Below are positions 44,776 through 56,954 of a DNA stretch of 64,000 nt, piece by piece. Each line of letters begins with the position of its first letter. Position 1 is the stretch's first letter. Made by a program: the position numbers and the translations under genes. This DNA comes from Cryptomeria japonica (taxonomy: Eukaryota > Streptophyta > Pinopsida > Cupressales > Cupressaceae), in NCBI RefSeq assembly GCF_030272615.1, contig NC_081413.1, positions 719,095,867 through 719,159,866 of the forward strand, written 5' to 3'. The notes under the pieces were generated by a model. That model made no database searches. It saw only the letters and a list, made by a program, of their open reading frames with translations, and had not been told where the DNA came from.

Positions 44776-47700
44776 TTGCAAGATGTTCATGTTTATGATG
44801 ATGTATGCAATTATGCTGATTATGAGTATAGCCAAGATGAATTAGATGAAGCTCTAGATGAGTTTTTGAATCCTAAAGAGGCCAAACCTTCATTTTACCA
44901 AAAACTCATAAACCTTGTTACTATGCCATTTCGTTGTGATGAGAAAGATAAGTCGAATGATTCCTCTCAAGGGTACATTCCTATCAACTCTTCCACTGAA
45001 TCTAGTAACATGGTTGTTTTCAATAATCCCCTCTATGAAGAGATGTCTCCTTTTGAATCAAAAGATAAACCTTTTAATAGATATGATCATGCTTTGTTGG
45101 ATGATGCTCTTGATGACTTTGTGGCTTTATCAAAATCTCTAAACAAGAACAAAACTTCTAAATTAGTTAACATGATAAAACTGAATGAGCATAATAAGCC
45201 TCTCTTTGAAGTCCAAGGTGCATGTCCTTCTCCCACCTTTCAAGTTCCTAAATCACCTCTCCTTACTGTCCAAGGGGGGTATGATTCCTTTCTTACTCCA
45301 AATAAACCTATCATCACTGTGCAAGGAAGAAAACCTATAAGTCCTTATAGTTATGCAAAGCGATTAACTAGAGAGAGTTATCATGCGGTTGCCCATACTT
45401 ATCATACTAGAAATAATAGGCAGCCTAATCCTCCTCCTGTGACTCCGGTTTCTCTTCCTAATCCTCAACCAACTCTTCCGCAAGCTCCGCGTATTTCACA
45501 AGTTCTTGGCAAGGAATATGATCTCATAGAACAACTTAAAGCTACCCCTGCTAAGGTATCCCTTTGGGATTTGATTCAAACTTCTTCTACTCATCACAGA
45601 ATGTTACAAGATGCTTTGAAAGATTTGAATGTTCCTCCATTGAATACATCTAGTAATATAGTGTCTTTGGTTAACTCTGTGATGAATCCTAAAGCTCAAA
45701 TTGTGTTTACTCAAGACGAGTTGCCTACTAGTGAAATTCAACATCAATATGATCCCTTGATGATTGTGGTTATCATAAATGATACTGCTATAAGATGAAC
45801 ACTAGTAGATAATGGCTCTGGCCTTAATGTGTGTAGCATTAATCTATTGCATAAGATGAATGTGGATACATCCCTTAGTGAGCCTGACTCTCGTCCTATT
45901 CGAGGCTTTGACAATGTGGCTAAGACTTCATTAGGTATTATCACCTTACCCCTCACAGTGGGGCTTGTTACTTTGCCTACTCCTATCCATGTTATGTCGG
46001 GAAATCTAACATACAACTTGCTATTAGGGAGACCTTGGATTCATAGTATGCAAGTTGTCCCCTCTACATTGCATAGACAAGTTAAATTTATTTATAACAA
46101 TAAGACATATACCTTGATAGGTGATACTAATTTCCAAGCTTGTTTACAAACATCTACTTCCAAAGGGGGTTCTTCTAAGCCTTCCTCGTCTGGTGATCAT
46201 TCTTTAAACAAGATTCCTATCGATGAATCCTCGCCCTCTGATGATCAAAATTCTTTAGATGAGTCTGGAGCTCCTAAAGAGGATTCTTCTCAACTTGAAA
46301 CTACACATAAGAAGGATTTCGATCCTGAAAAGGTTCTCGTAGAAGATGATTGGGGATCTCTTGATTTTAATCCCACCTTTGTAGGTGAATATAAGGTTCC
46401 TTATAGAGAGCTTAAAGTTGAAAAGAAGGAAGAAGCTAAAAATCAATCAATCTTACCTGAACCTATGAGCAATAATTACGTGGCCGCTTCTCAAACTTCT
46501 TCTCCTCACACTTCTAATTCTGAAGGGTTTGATTCTTTGTCTTATGAAAAACCACCTTCTCTTTCTGAAATGGCTGATCGTTATGGTCGTGGTTTTCGTA
46601 TTCTAGCTAAGCATGGGTATAATGGAAATGGCTGTGGCGCTCACAAACAAGGAATAAAGGTTCCTCTAGAGAATAATCTTTATGATTATGCCTTTGGACT
46701 TGGTTATAATCCCTGCAAGCGCACTAAAGCTTCTAAAAGACCATGCATCAGTGTTAATGTTATTTCTACATCTCTACCAATGAGACACCCTGAGTATATT
46801 GATCCTTTGTGTGCCTGTGCTTTGGATGTTTTTCCTGCCGATGATGCTTTAGCTAAGTTTTTAGGAGCATATGATACTCTTCCTTGTTATCATCACAATA
46901 GGGGATTCCCTTATTGTTTGAACACTGAAGCCTATTTTGGAAAAGAGACTGATAACGATGAGATTGTGAAAGAATTCCCTCAGTTAAAGGATACTCCTCA
47001 ACAAAGTAATCTTCTTATAAGTGACACCATTGATGTTAAGATGGATCCTTGCAATGAAGAAAAAGCTATTAGAATTGGAAAATGTTTGGATGAAGAAGAA
47101 CAAAAACAATATGCAGATTTATTGCAGGAATTCCCCGAGATCTTTGCTTGGACATATTCTGACATGCCTGGTATAGATCCTAAGATTGTTACTCATAATA
47201 TTGTCTTAGTTCCCAACGCTAAACCTGTGAAACAAAAGATTCAAAAAATGAATCCTAAGGTAGCTTTTCTTGTTAAGGCTGAGATTGAAAAATTATTGGA
47301 GGCCGGATTTATCTGCCCTATTGATTATTCCCCATGGATTTCAAATATTGTCGCTATGGCTAAATCAAATAATAAAATAAGGATGTGTACTGACTTTCGA
47401 GATTTAAATAAAGCTTCTTTGAAAGATGATTTTCCCCTCCCAAACATTGACATGATAGTTGATTCCACAGCAGGACATGCTTTGTTATCCTTCATGGATG
47501 GTTTTTTAGGATACAATCAAATTTTCATTAATCCTCAAGATCAATTCAAAACTGCTTTCACCACTCCTTGGGGTACGTTTTGTTGGGTAATGATGCCTTT
47601 CGGACTTAAAAACGCCGGCGCAACTTATCAACGAGCGATGACCCTTATCTTTCATGATTACATGCATAAGATTTTAGAAGATTACGTTGATGACATTTTA

Positions 47701-50310
47701 GCCAAATCCATTCTCCGTATAGATCATATTAAGATTCTTTGTCAAATCTTTGAAAGAATTTGTAAATATCACATGTGCTTGAATCCCCAAAAATGTGTCT
47801 TCGGTGTGGATAGTGGAAAACTATTAGGATTCATAGTTTCGCATTGTGGGATTGAGGTGGACACTAAGAAAATAGATGCTATTGTCAACATGCCACCTCC
47901 TAGAAATGTGTCTCAACTCAAAAGCTTACAAGGAAAGATTCAGGCTATTTGTAGGTTCGTATCTCAACTTGCGGATTGTACTTTTCCTTTTACTCAACTT
48001 CTCAAAAAGAATATCACCTTTCAATGGAACAAAGATTTTCAGCAAGCATTTGAAGATTTAAAAGTATATTTGGCTAATCCCCCTATCCTTCAACCCGCCG
48101 AATCTTCTAAGCCCTTTCTTCTTTATATAGTTGCTTCCTCTCATGCTCTCGCAGCATTACTGGCACAACATGATAAAGATGGTAAGGAGTGTCCGGTTTA
48201 TTATATAAGTCGTACCTTACTCGATTATGAGACCCGATATTCTGTGATAGAAAGACAATGCTTGGCCTTGGTGTTTGCGACTCAGAAATTGAGACATTAT
48301 CTTTTAAATTTAGAAGTCCACGTCATGGTAAAGTTTGATCCTTTGAAGCATCTTTTCTCTAAAACTGATTTATCAGGGCGCCTAGCTAAGTGGATTATGA
48401 TGTTAACTGAATTTGACCTTAAATTTGTTTCACAAAGAGCAATTAAAGGGCAAGCATTGACCGATCACTTAGTTGAGGCCCCTTCACCTTTCCCCTTCCC
48501 TAACCCTGAGTCTTTTCCTGATGACTTCATTCTTTGTACAGAGAAAGATGAAACTTGGGAGTTATACTTTGATGGCTCTAAGTGTCGTATGGGATCGGGG
48601 GCAGGTGTTGTTCTGATTTCTCCTACAAAGAAGTCCATTCCCTTATCTTATTGTCTCAATTTCTTATGTACCAATAACATTTCTGAATATGAGGCTCTTA
48701 TAGCAGGAATAAAGGCAGCCTTGGCTTTGAATATAAAACACATACATATTTTTGGAGATTCTCAACTGATTATAAGACAAGTAACAGGACTGTATCAAGC
48801 AAAATAAGACAAATTATCACAATATAAAGACCTTGCTATCTCTTTGTTACAAAAATTTGATTCTTACACCATGGAACCTGTTCCTCGAAAAGATAATCGA
48901 CATGCGGATGCAATGGCATGTGTGGCTTCTCTTGTATCTTTAGAAGACCCCGTGGTTGATCTTAAATTCGTTATTCACAACCTCATTTCACCAGCTATTG
49001 TAGATGATTCTAGCTTGGTGACATGTTGCGACTTTATAGACTCAGATGAATGGTACTCGCATATCGTAAGATACTTGACCGATGGTACCTTTCCTGATTC
49101 CGCCAATAGGAACACCAGGGCTAGAGTTCGCAAGTTGTCTGCTAGATATATCATTCTTTCTAATGTTCTTTACCGAAGGGGTTATAACGGTCTTCTCCTT
49201 CGCTGTCTTAACAAATTGGAAATCCCTATTGCTCTTGAAGAGGCACATTCAGGTGCCTGTGGGGGGCATTTTGGAGGCAAATCCTTGGTTCAAAGATTGC
49301 TTTGTATGGGATATTATTGGCAAACTATGCAGTAGGATTCTTTTTCATTTGTTAAGAAATGTCATCAATGTCAACAACACAATAATTTGATTCATGCTCC
49401 TGCCCAAGAACTCCGTTCTCAGGTAGCCTCTTGGCCTTTCTCTGCATGGGGGTTGGATCTCATCGGTAAAATCTCTCCTCCTTCATCTCAAGGACATACT
49501 TTCATTATAACCGCAACAGATTACTTTACAAAGTGGGTAGAAGCTGTTCCTCTTCATTCTACTACTGCTGAAGTGATTTGTCAATTTCTTCTAGAAAACA
49601 TTATTTCTCGATTCAGGATACCTTCCACTATAATCTCTGATAATGGGAAATCATTTAAGAACAAGGACGTGAAGAAATTCCTCGAGAAGTATCATATCAA
49701 ACATCGATTTTCTACACCATACTATCCTCAATCAAATGGTCAAGCCGAATCATCCAATGAAATAATTGAACAAATCCTTAGCAAAATCATGAATAAGCAT
49801 GGTAAGAATTGGAGTACTCAGCAAATCTATGCTCTTTGGGCCTACCGAACGAGTGTACAAATTGCTACAGGAACTACCCCTTATAATCTTGTTTATGGTG
49901 CTGATGCTATTATGCCTTTAGAATTAGAGATTCCATCACTTAGAGTTTCTCTCAAAGGTATAGTAGATGATGACTCTTATAGAGAACAAAGACTTCAACA
50001 GCTTGAGATGCTTGATGAATAGTGTATAAATGCTCTTGAGCATATTCAAGCGTATCACAAAAATCTACAACGAAGCTATAATGATAAGGTTATTCAACGT
50101 TCCTTCTCAGTAGGTGACTTAGTTCTCTATGAGAATCAGCACAATGTGAATGCCTTACCTAAAAAAAAGGGAAAATTTAGTCCTAATTGGCTTGGACCGT
50201 ATATTGCTATTGAAGATTATGGATCAAGTGCTTACAAAATAGTGGATGTAGATGGTATGCCTCTTAAAGACCCTATAAATACTATGCACTTGCGTAGATA
50301 CTATGCTTAA
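44776..50310 (+). pseudogene. Polyprotein of element C: protease, G-patch, RT, dual RNase H, integrase
   Basis: One frame of 1,845 codons with stops only at 45796 (TGA), 48805 (TAA), 49333 and 50020 (TAG). The N-terminal 340 residues are acidic and carry LLTVQGGY/IITVQGRK repeats, not a Gag core or zinc knuckle, and the first in-frame ATG is at 44923. Protease: LVDNGSGLNVC (about 45809) and YNLLLGRPWIHSM. G-patch-like segment: RGFRILAKHGYNGNGCG at about 46588. RT: MCTDFRDLNKAS, MPFGLKNAGATYQRAM and YVDDIL (about 47683). First RNase H ends about 48470; second begins LYFDGSKCRMGSGAG (about 48565), the Tat hallmark. Integrase: CHQCQQH finger, then Asp in GLDLIGK, Asp in ISDNGKS, Glu in AESSNE. 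Integrase tail ends PNWLGPYIA...HLRRYYA. Confidence 0.93.
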
Positions 50311-50915
50311 TTCTTCATTCCTTATCATTCATCTATTTCCTTTCTCACTTCTTCAAAATTGGATAATATGTTAGCATATCTTTGTTAGAGCAAATAGAAT
50401 TAAATGATGTTTTGTTTAATCTATATTGCTTCATTCCTGACAAGTGTGTTTCTTTACTTTATGGTTTGTCTTGAATTCATTTATGTAAGTTGCAAAAGAT
50501 TTACATTTTTCATTATGTTGGCATATTATACAATGTCTTTATGTGTTAAGTTGAATTGTGTCATGTTGTGTTTAAATTCAAATTAAATCACATTAGTTAT
50601 ATGATTCTTAGGCTTAACACATATTTCTTCCCTATCATCAATGTAGTACTTGATCAAATATTTTCATTAAGTAACGCATGTATCAATTTGATCATGGAGC
50701 ATTGAGAAATCAATCACATGGAAATTAAATTCAGAACATACATGTGCATCTACCAAATATGTTAGCTTTAATCAAAGAAAAATATACATTGTTTAGGCAT
50801 TAAAGATAACGCGTTTGAGACAAAGAAGCATGTATACATATATATATATGTGTGGATCAATATACAAAGGTAGGTCACTATACATCCAAAATGTGACCTA
50901 CCCTACATCATAAGA
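50311..50915 (+). other. Between C pol stop and antisense gene end
   Basis: No gene. AT-rich, with a short (TA)n at 50838-50850. The hairpin module seen after pol in B and D is not present here. It would hold the 3' untranslated region of the antisense gene. Confidence 0.6.
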
Positions 50916-52990
50916 TCATCTCCTATCCCTAGGGCTGGTGGTTGGAGAGTGACGACTAGATGCTCCCTCCTGATCTGGCCGTGTAGGTGGACCCATAGGT
51001 GTATAGCATGATATAGATCGTGAGTGACTCCGAGAGGAACTCCTACGATCCCTATCCATAAGGATCACGTGATACGAGGTAGCCTCGGCCTGAGCTGCGG
51101 CTAGATCACGCTGTGCCCGCTGAAGGTCCTTTGATAGTGCTCGCTCTCTCTCCCTCCATATTTCTACTTGTACTCAAAATGGGGAAAACAAATCATCATG
51201 CCGACCCGCGTTCCCTTGAGGTCTATAAGCAACCTGTGAGGAACTAGGGATCTGCGCCGTCGTGGAGATATCTGTCACTGCTTGCTAGATCAAGGAACAC
51301 CACTCCTTCACATTAGCTGTAGTAGTAGAACATATTTTGTGTTAGTACCATTTTATATCATCAAAACATTAATCAATCAATATACACCTACTATACCTGG
51401 ATCTCCCTCACGCCAGTAGGGATCGTGATATGGTAGCATCTGTGACTGGGAACTACTAGGCTCCCCACGCTTGAATGATCTGTGCGCGATAGGTATAGGT
51501 CTCCATATCGCCTCGTGTTCCCTCTTTTGGGGAATAACGGGAGGATCTAAGGCTATGGTATCATCTCCCGAATGGTGAGGAGCTGCATCTGACTCCTCCT
51601 CATCATCTCTATCCTCCGCATCCTCGTCCTCCTCATCATCATCTCTATCTGTGTCATCATCCTCTACTTCCTCCTCCTCCTTGACACGAGGCTGATCTCC
51701 TATAGGCGGATCAGGACCTCCTACCTCCTCATGACCCTCTCCCTCCTCTAGCTCCTTCGATCTGGATCCTTGATCCTCATCTCGGTCTCCATGCCTCCAT
51801 GGACCTGGATGGCATGTCGGGTGATCTGGTGGAAAGATAGGCCCCGGGTATGTCCTCACAAACCAGGAAAGATACCTACGCTGTGCTCCAGGATCTACGG
51901 CATAATCAGTGACCACATCCTGGTTGGACCCCTCTATATCTGTGATCTCGATATCGTCTATCGTCGGTCTCGCTACTACTCTGGGTCTGGGAAGGACTCA
52001 TGAGTGTCGAGTGTAGATGGGTACATCGACTGGAACACACTGTTCTAGCCCAAACTACCTCCATACTCGGTCAAAGTAGAATGGGACTATGATATGTGGA
52101 TATCGTCCTCTCAATAGGCAGTTCCTCTGTAAGCATGCTAGCTGTCTCTCCATCCCATCCCATCTGTGCATTCGCAGATATGGTCTCCAGACAATCACCT
52201 TAGCTGTCAACCTATCAACCATCACTCTCCAATATAGTAAATCCCCAAATCTCCCCTCCCTGGTAAGTGGATAAGCAAATACCCTAGGTTGCTCGCTAGC
52301 CACACTCATTGGATAGCCGACAGGCCTGGTGCATGTAAAGTGCTCAAATATCCACACCTGTAGAAGTGTGCATGTCATCAAGCTGCAACCCTGTCCAAAA
52401 ACATACTCCTCGAGGTTGTGATAGAGATGTGCAAGCATACTCTGACCCCAGGCGTATACTCTCCTATGTCTCTCCATAGCCCTGATGCACCATGTGAGAC
52501 CCCCATGCATGTGCGTACCTCGCCCGTTAGGGCAGAAAGCTAGTGCAATGATGGCAATCATAAGATGTCTCATGAGGGGTACCTCTCCTGTAGGATGTAA
52601 GAGCCAGCTAACCATGATGCGACCTCTCGTCTCACTCGGCATGACTCTCTCGATGTAGTATACCTGCTCCCTTTGATGATCCTCTGCTGACCGATCAGTC
52701 ACATATGTCATGGTAGCTCCTCTGATCAGTAGGCGAAGTATGCGGTACACATCCTCAAGTGTCACTGTCATCTCCCCTACTGGAAGCTGGAATGTGCATG
52801 TGTCAGGATCCCATCGCTCCATGAGTGCCATCAGCATCGCAGGGTGGAATCGAATGGCAGGCATAAGAATCATAGACCACAAACCTACTATAGACAATGT
52901 GTCTCTCTCTTCTTGAGTCAGTCGGGGAATCTGATCTCGCAAACTGTGAAGAATCTACCCCGCCGTGTGCTCTCTCATGTATGGGAGACC

Positions 52991-53336
52991 CTGCATTACA
53001 AAAGCATCAGTGTAATCAGTAATCAATTATCTATGCCAATAATGCAAACTGACAAACATCGAAAGTTGACCCTTGCCATGTCCTGATTGGACCATGGCGC
53101 CTTGAGGGGACCATGGCGCCCTGATGGGACCATGGCACCCCACAGGGACCATGGCGCCCTGAAAGGACCATGGCGCCCTGATGGGACCATGGTGCCCCAC
53201 AGGGACCATGGTGCCCTGAGGGGACCATGGTGCCTTGGGTGGGACCCAGGGTCAGATTCTAGGGCCCGCATTCAATCACAGAATATCAGAGTCAACAAAA
53301 ATGCAGAAAGTCAAAGTCAAAGTTCAGTCAACTCAC
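52991..53336 (-). other. Predicted intron 1 of the C antisense gene
   Basis: Starts GTGAGT and ends TTTTGTAATGCAG on the minus strand, phase 0. It contains the complete 19-bp tandem array. Confidence 0.6.
53089..53240. repeat. Tandem repeat, 8 x 19 bp
   Basis: Eight consecutive 19-bp units of the form ggaccatggcgccctgatg. Variation is limited to a few positions (cgcc/tgcc/cacc; ctgatg/cacag/ctgaaa). Each unit carries the palindrome CCATGG, so translated frames on both strands look like repetitive proteins but are not genes. Confidence 0.93.
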
Positions 53337-53390
53337 CTCGTCAAGTGGCTCGTCGTCGATCACAGCCTGTCGCATGATCTCAATCCTCAT

Positions 53391-53985
53391 GGGACACTCT
53401 GGTCATCATGAAGGCATGATGATGGCTATGTGGGCTCCACTGCAATGAACAATAATCAAAAATCAACAAAGTGACAAATGCAATAGTCACTTTCAAGGTA
53501 TATACTTTCATTTCTTTACCTTTACTTTCAAAACCCTAATTTTCCTCTATCATTCATTTCATCATAACTTGAGTTTGGGAGATGTGATTTTCGAACCGTT
53601 TATTGCATAGGAATCATATTTTCGTTCCCTTACTCCCTGGATGTTCCAAAATGTGCTCTGATGAAGCCTTCTCAGTGAACATCTCTCATCAATAATCGCT
53701 CACACAATTTGTTGTAAGTGAACATGCTACCCTGTTTCACCTCCCTAATAAGCAAGCCGAAACAGGGGGGGCATATAGCTACTCACAAATTTCATCACTT
53801 TCCTTAGTAAGCATTAGGTGATTTTGTGATCTAACGTGTGTTTTGTAGGGTGTGGTTCCTAACTGTGTACTGCAGATACCGCTGGGGGCTTCGTTCGACA
53901 GACTTATGGATATATCCTTTTTCAAATAATGTTTACTTTCCTGTACTTTAGCTTGCATATGCACGTAGTACTCATATGACTCCTA
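53391..53985. other. Element C between antisense exon 1 and 3' LTR
   Basis: No coding signal. It would contain any promoter of the antisense gene; I see no clear TATA box on the minus strand. Confidence 0.5.
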
Positions 53986-53999
53986 AAGTGGGGGCGAAA
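53986..53999 (+). promoter_or_regulatory. Polypurine tract of element C
   Basis: aaagtgggggcgaaa-type purine tract directly before the 3' LTR. Confidence 0.8.
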
Positions 54000-55639
54000 T
54001 GTAACGTCATAAATTGTATGCACTTGCTAAAGCAGTACAATTTCACACCTAGTTTAGCACCCGCCTTGGTGCAGTTGCATTTTGCATTGCATTTCCCCTT
54101 TAGCACTTAATTAATCAAATTAATTAGGTCTAAAGGTTCTATTTCATCATCTTCCACATCATAAAGTCAGGCCCTTTCATTAAAGTGTGCCCCTTTCATT
54201 TTATTCCTCCAATACATCACTTAATCAAAAACCCTAATTAGGCCCTATTCTGAGCTTGGGGCTTGATTTCGGGGGTCAAAACATCTCGAAATCACCTGTA
54301 ACTCTGGGATTCGCTCTAAAATCATCATATCTGATGGCCCTGAAAATTTGGTGAAAAGTTGTCAAGACCGTGGCGCCCGGAGTGCACATGGTCTCGGACA
54401 TTTTTCCCAAAATTTTAGTAGCACGATCCAATCATAAAATAAAGCTTAACCCCAAGAAATTGGTGGGAGATTCAATCTCTAGGTCGGCCAAAAGTTGGAA
54501 TTAAGACCTAGGGTTTCATACATAAGAGCTCTCCTTCTTCATTTGAAAGGATCCGAATTTTTGTTTTGAGGAACCTCATATGCAGTGAAAGAGTAGATCT
54601 TTGAAGACTTCAGCAACATTCAACATCCATAAATCAAGCATCCATCAATTTCATTCATCGATTTAGGGCTTTGAAGGCATTGAAGAGCAATAAGGGATCA
54701 CCGACTGAAGATTAGCTTGTACCTCTCCCTTGGGGTTGGGTATGATTTCATGTTGTTTTCATGTCTTTGCATAAGCCTCATTATGTCACTTGCATTTATG
54801 CTTTAGATCACTTTGCATCTTGATTTGGAGCATTTACATTGTCATCTACAAGCAATTAGGGTTTACTTTCTAGGTTGCTCTAGTTTGCTTACTTGCATTT
54901 TAGGATCTTGCACACACACAAGGTTTGCACACACATTACTATTACAATACAACTTGGCTATTCGTGGAGGTGGAAATAACCAAAGCGGGGGTTTGACTAA
55001 GGAAAAACCCTATATAGCCGCCCAAAATACCTTTTCAGATATAAGTGCAGATTTCGGGATTCAGACGACGTCGTAAGTTGCAGATCCGAAAGATGCAGCT
55101 GGAGACCGAACCCTATATCAAGTTTCAGCACAAAAGACCAGGACAGGGGCGCTAGGTGCCCTTGTCCCTAGGACAAGGGTGCTGGGCACCCTGGTCCCCC
55201 TGTCAGACAGCAAGTTTTTGGCAGTTCGGATAGTTTTCCAGGTTACAAAACAGCAGTTTCAGGAGTAGTTTCAGGAACAGAATCAGGACAGTGGCGCCCG
55301 CGCCCCCGTCCTGAACATTCTCACTCAGATTTTGACTCCAGGTACGCATTTGTATTCTTGTCTTATCTTTGTGTTTACAGCTTTCCATAGTTTAAGTTCA
55401 ATTCTGCAATCTTGTTATTAGTTCATACTTGCACTTTGGGGTTAGGGATTGAACTTGCATCATTTTATCTTTCAATTACAACAAAGGAATAGAAACCCTA
55501 ATAGGTAGCCCATGGCTCTCTCTTTCACAAAAAGAAGTAGCCAATTGTGTGATACCTCTAGGCTCTTTCATATTCTACAATGTGTGTCAAAAGGTAGGAT
55601 TAGGACATGTTAACCTAGTCTCGCTTTTTCCCCTACACA
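54000..55639 (+). repeat. 3' LTR of element C
   Basis: Matches 42910-44581 with small indels. It ends CTACACA followed by the duplication CTTCT. Confidence 0.95.
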
Positions 55640-55644
55640 CTTCT

Positions 55645-56546
55645 ATGTCATGAATTATGACATATTGCCAATGCAAAGGTTAGAGGACTAAAATCCTATG
55701 ACATCTTTCTATGCCAATAGTATGATGCATGAGAAATTCATGCTTCCACCGAAGCACAAAAATAGGGAGAGACTAGAGAGAAATTAATTAGGTGGAAATT
55801 GAAATTAGGAAATTAGAAAATGAGGAAATTAGGTAAATTAATTAATAATTTTTCATTCATTAATTAATTTACAAAAAGAGGAGGAATTAATTAGCTAATT
55901 AAATAAATATTTAATTGTGACAAGAAGACTTAGGATAATAAATAAATTATTTAACCTAGAGGGAAAAATGACAAACAAGATTAAATGAATAAATCATAAA
56001 ACCCTAGAAGATGAATTAGAAATGCAAGGATGACAATTAGGTCTTGACAAAAGATAAATTATATCGATTTGATTGATAAATGCGCCAATTGACGAGGAAC
56101 AATAACTAATTGATCCAAATTGACATGATTGAGAAGGATGACGATCAATGACAAATCGATCGCAAAATGACAATGATAGATGACAAATCGATCGCAAAAT
56201 GACAAGATTGACCAGAGGACAAAACCCTAATTCTATCATCAATTAGGATTGACGATGTCCAAAATGAAATCGAATTGATGATGTCAAAATATGCCAAATG
56301 AGCACGCACATTGATGTGACAAGATAAGATCGACCAAAATCATGACTGAAGATTATTATCAACAAGACCAAATTCGAAAGCGAGATAAATGAAGAATACA
56401 AAAGAAGGACTCAATGCTCGCAAATGATAAAGACCAAGTGCGCGACATAGAAGAAATGTTAATGCGATGCAAAAACCCTAAAATAAGGCAATGCGCAAAT
56501 GTTAAAGTATGACTCCGCAAGCATTGACCATTTTTAGACATCTACA
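55645..56546 (-). repeat. Element D 3' LTR, right piece
   Basis: Contiguous with 42444-42909 once C is removed (…gacaccttct|atgtcatg). It ends tctaca next to the polypurine tract. It contains AT-rich palindromes: one near 55845-55885 (arms like AAATTAATTAATAA) and one near 55888-55920. Total LTR about 1.37 kb. Confidence 0.8.
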
Positions 56547-56560
56547 TTTTGCCCCTCTTT
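56547..56560 (-). promoter_or_regulatory. Polypurine tract of element D
   Basis: The minus strand reads aaagaggggcaaaa, identical to that of B, directly before the LTR. Confidence 0.85.
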
Positions 56561-56591
56561 GAGACAATGCGAGTTTAAGCATTGTTTCAAA
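56558..56591 (-). ncRNA. Hairpin abutting the polypurine tract of D
   Basis: Arms TTTGAGACAATGC (56558-56570) and GCATTGTTTCAAA (56579-56591) give 13 pairs with one G-T pair and an 8-base loop. It is homologous to 26122-26155 in B. Confidence 0.7.
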
Positions 56592-56945
56592 GAACAATAC
56601 TGAAAAATGCCCCAGACAATAACAATGACATATGCATGCCCCCTCGAGGAATTGGCTGGAAACATCCAGAAAAGAGGCCAATTGATCGATAAGAATGATA
56701 GAAAATGATAGGAGCAAACAGACTGAAAATCGGGGATTGGATACACAAAGGACAAGCAATTGAAGGTGCAAAAGACCATGACTAGCATAAGAGGGAGAGG
56801 GTGCATGTCCATCTATGCACTGACAAAGATCTATAAATGAAACAAAGAGAGTGAAAAGAGCTCATTTGCACTAGCCAAAGTGGAGGATTTGTTGCTCTGG
56901 AAAAGGACACTTGCAGAGAGATGGTGAACATTCCAATGGCAGATC
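56592..56945 (+). other. Upstream region of the D antisense gene
   Basis: No gene. The first 100 bases (ccccctcgag-like phrase near 56640) are conserved with B. This is the likely promoter area of the PMD gene, without a clear TATA box. Confidence 0.45.
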
Positions 56946-56954
56946 ACCTTGGGG

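Larger units (their letters stand above)
50916..53390 (-). pseudogene. Antisense plant mobile domain (PMD) gene of element C, three exons
   Basis: Predicted exons: 53390-53337 (18 codons, MRIEIMRQAV...LDE), 52990-51397 and 51316-50916. Introns: GAG|GTGAGT...TGCAG|GGT (53336-52991, 346 bp) and CCAG|GTATAG...TACAG|CTA (51396-51317, 80 bp). Total 2,049 coding bases, 683 codons. Stops inside are TAG 52957, TAG 52057, TGA 52000, TAG 51287 and TGA 51176, all explainable by single C-to-T or G-to-A changes. The PMD lies in exon 2: MALMERWDPDTCTF, MTVTLEDVYRILRL, IIVPFYFDRVWR followed after the stop by FGLEQ. Then comes an Asp/Glu-rich stretch (51650-51560), and exon 3 has a helical segment (LSKDLQRAQRDLAAAQAEA) and an RS-rich tail. 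PMD is known in MAIN-like host proteins and in transposons. No expression evidence is available from sequence. Confidence 0.65.
42910..55639 (+). mobile_element. Element C: Tat-type Ty3/gypsy retrotransposon with antisense PMD gene
   Basis: LTRs 42910-44581 and 54000-55639, perfect duplication CTTCT (42905-42909, 55640-55644). The polyprotein lies in one frame (44776-50310) with four stops and no frameshift. It contains protease, G-patch, RT, two RNase H domains and integrase, but no Gag core is seen. An antisense three-exon PMD gene (50916-53390) follows. It is the youngest-looking element here. Confidence 0.95.

Noticed and set aside
53023-53377. Overlapping open frames on both strands rich in GPWRPDG or HGPIRAPW-type repeats
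   Set aside because: They are translations of the 19-bp tandem array, whose unit length and lack of stops keep several frames open.
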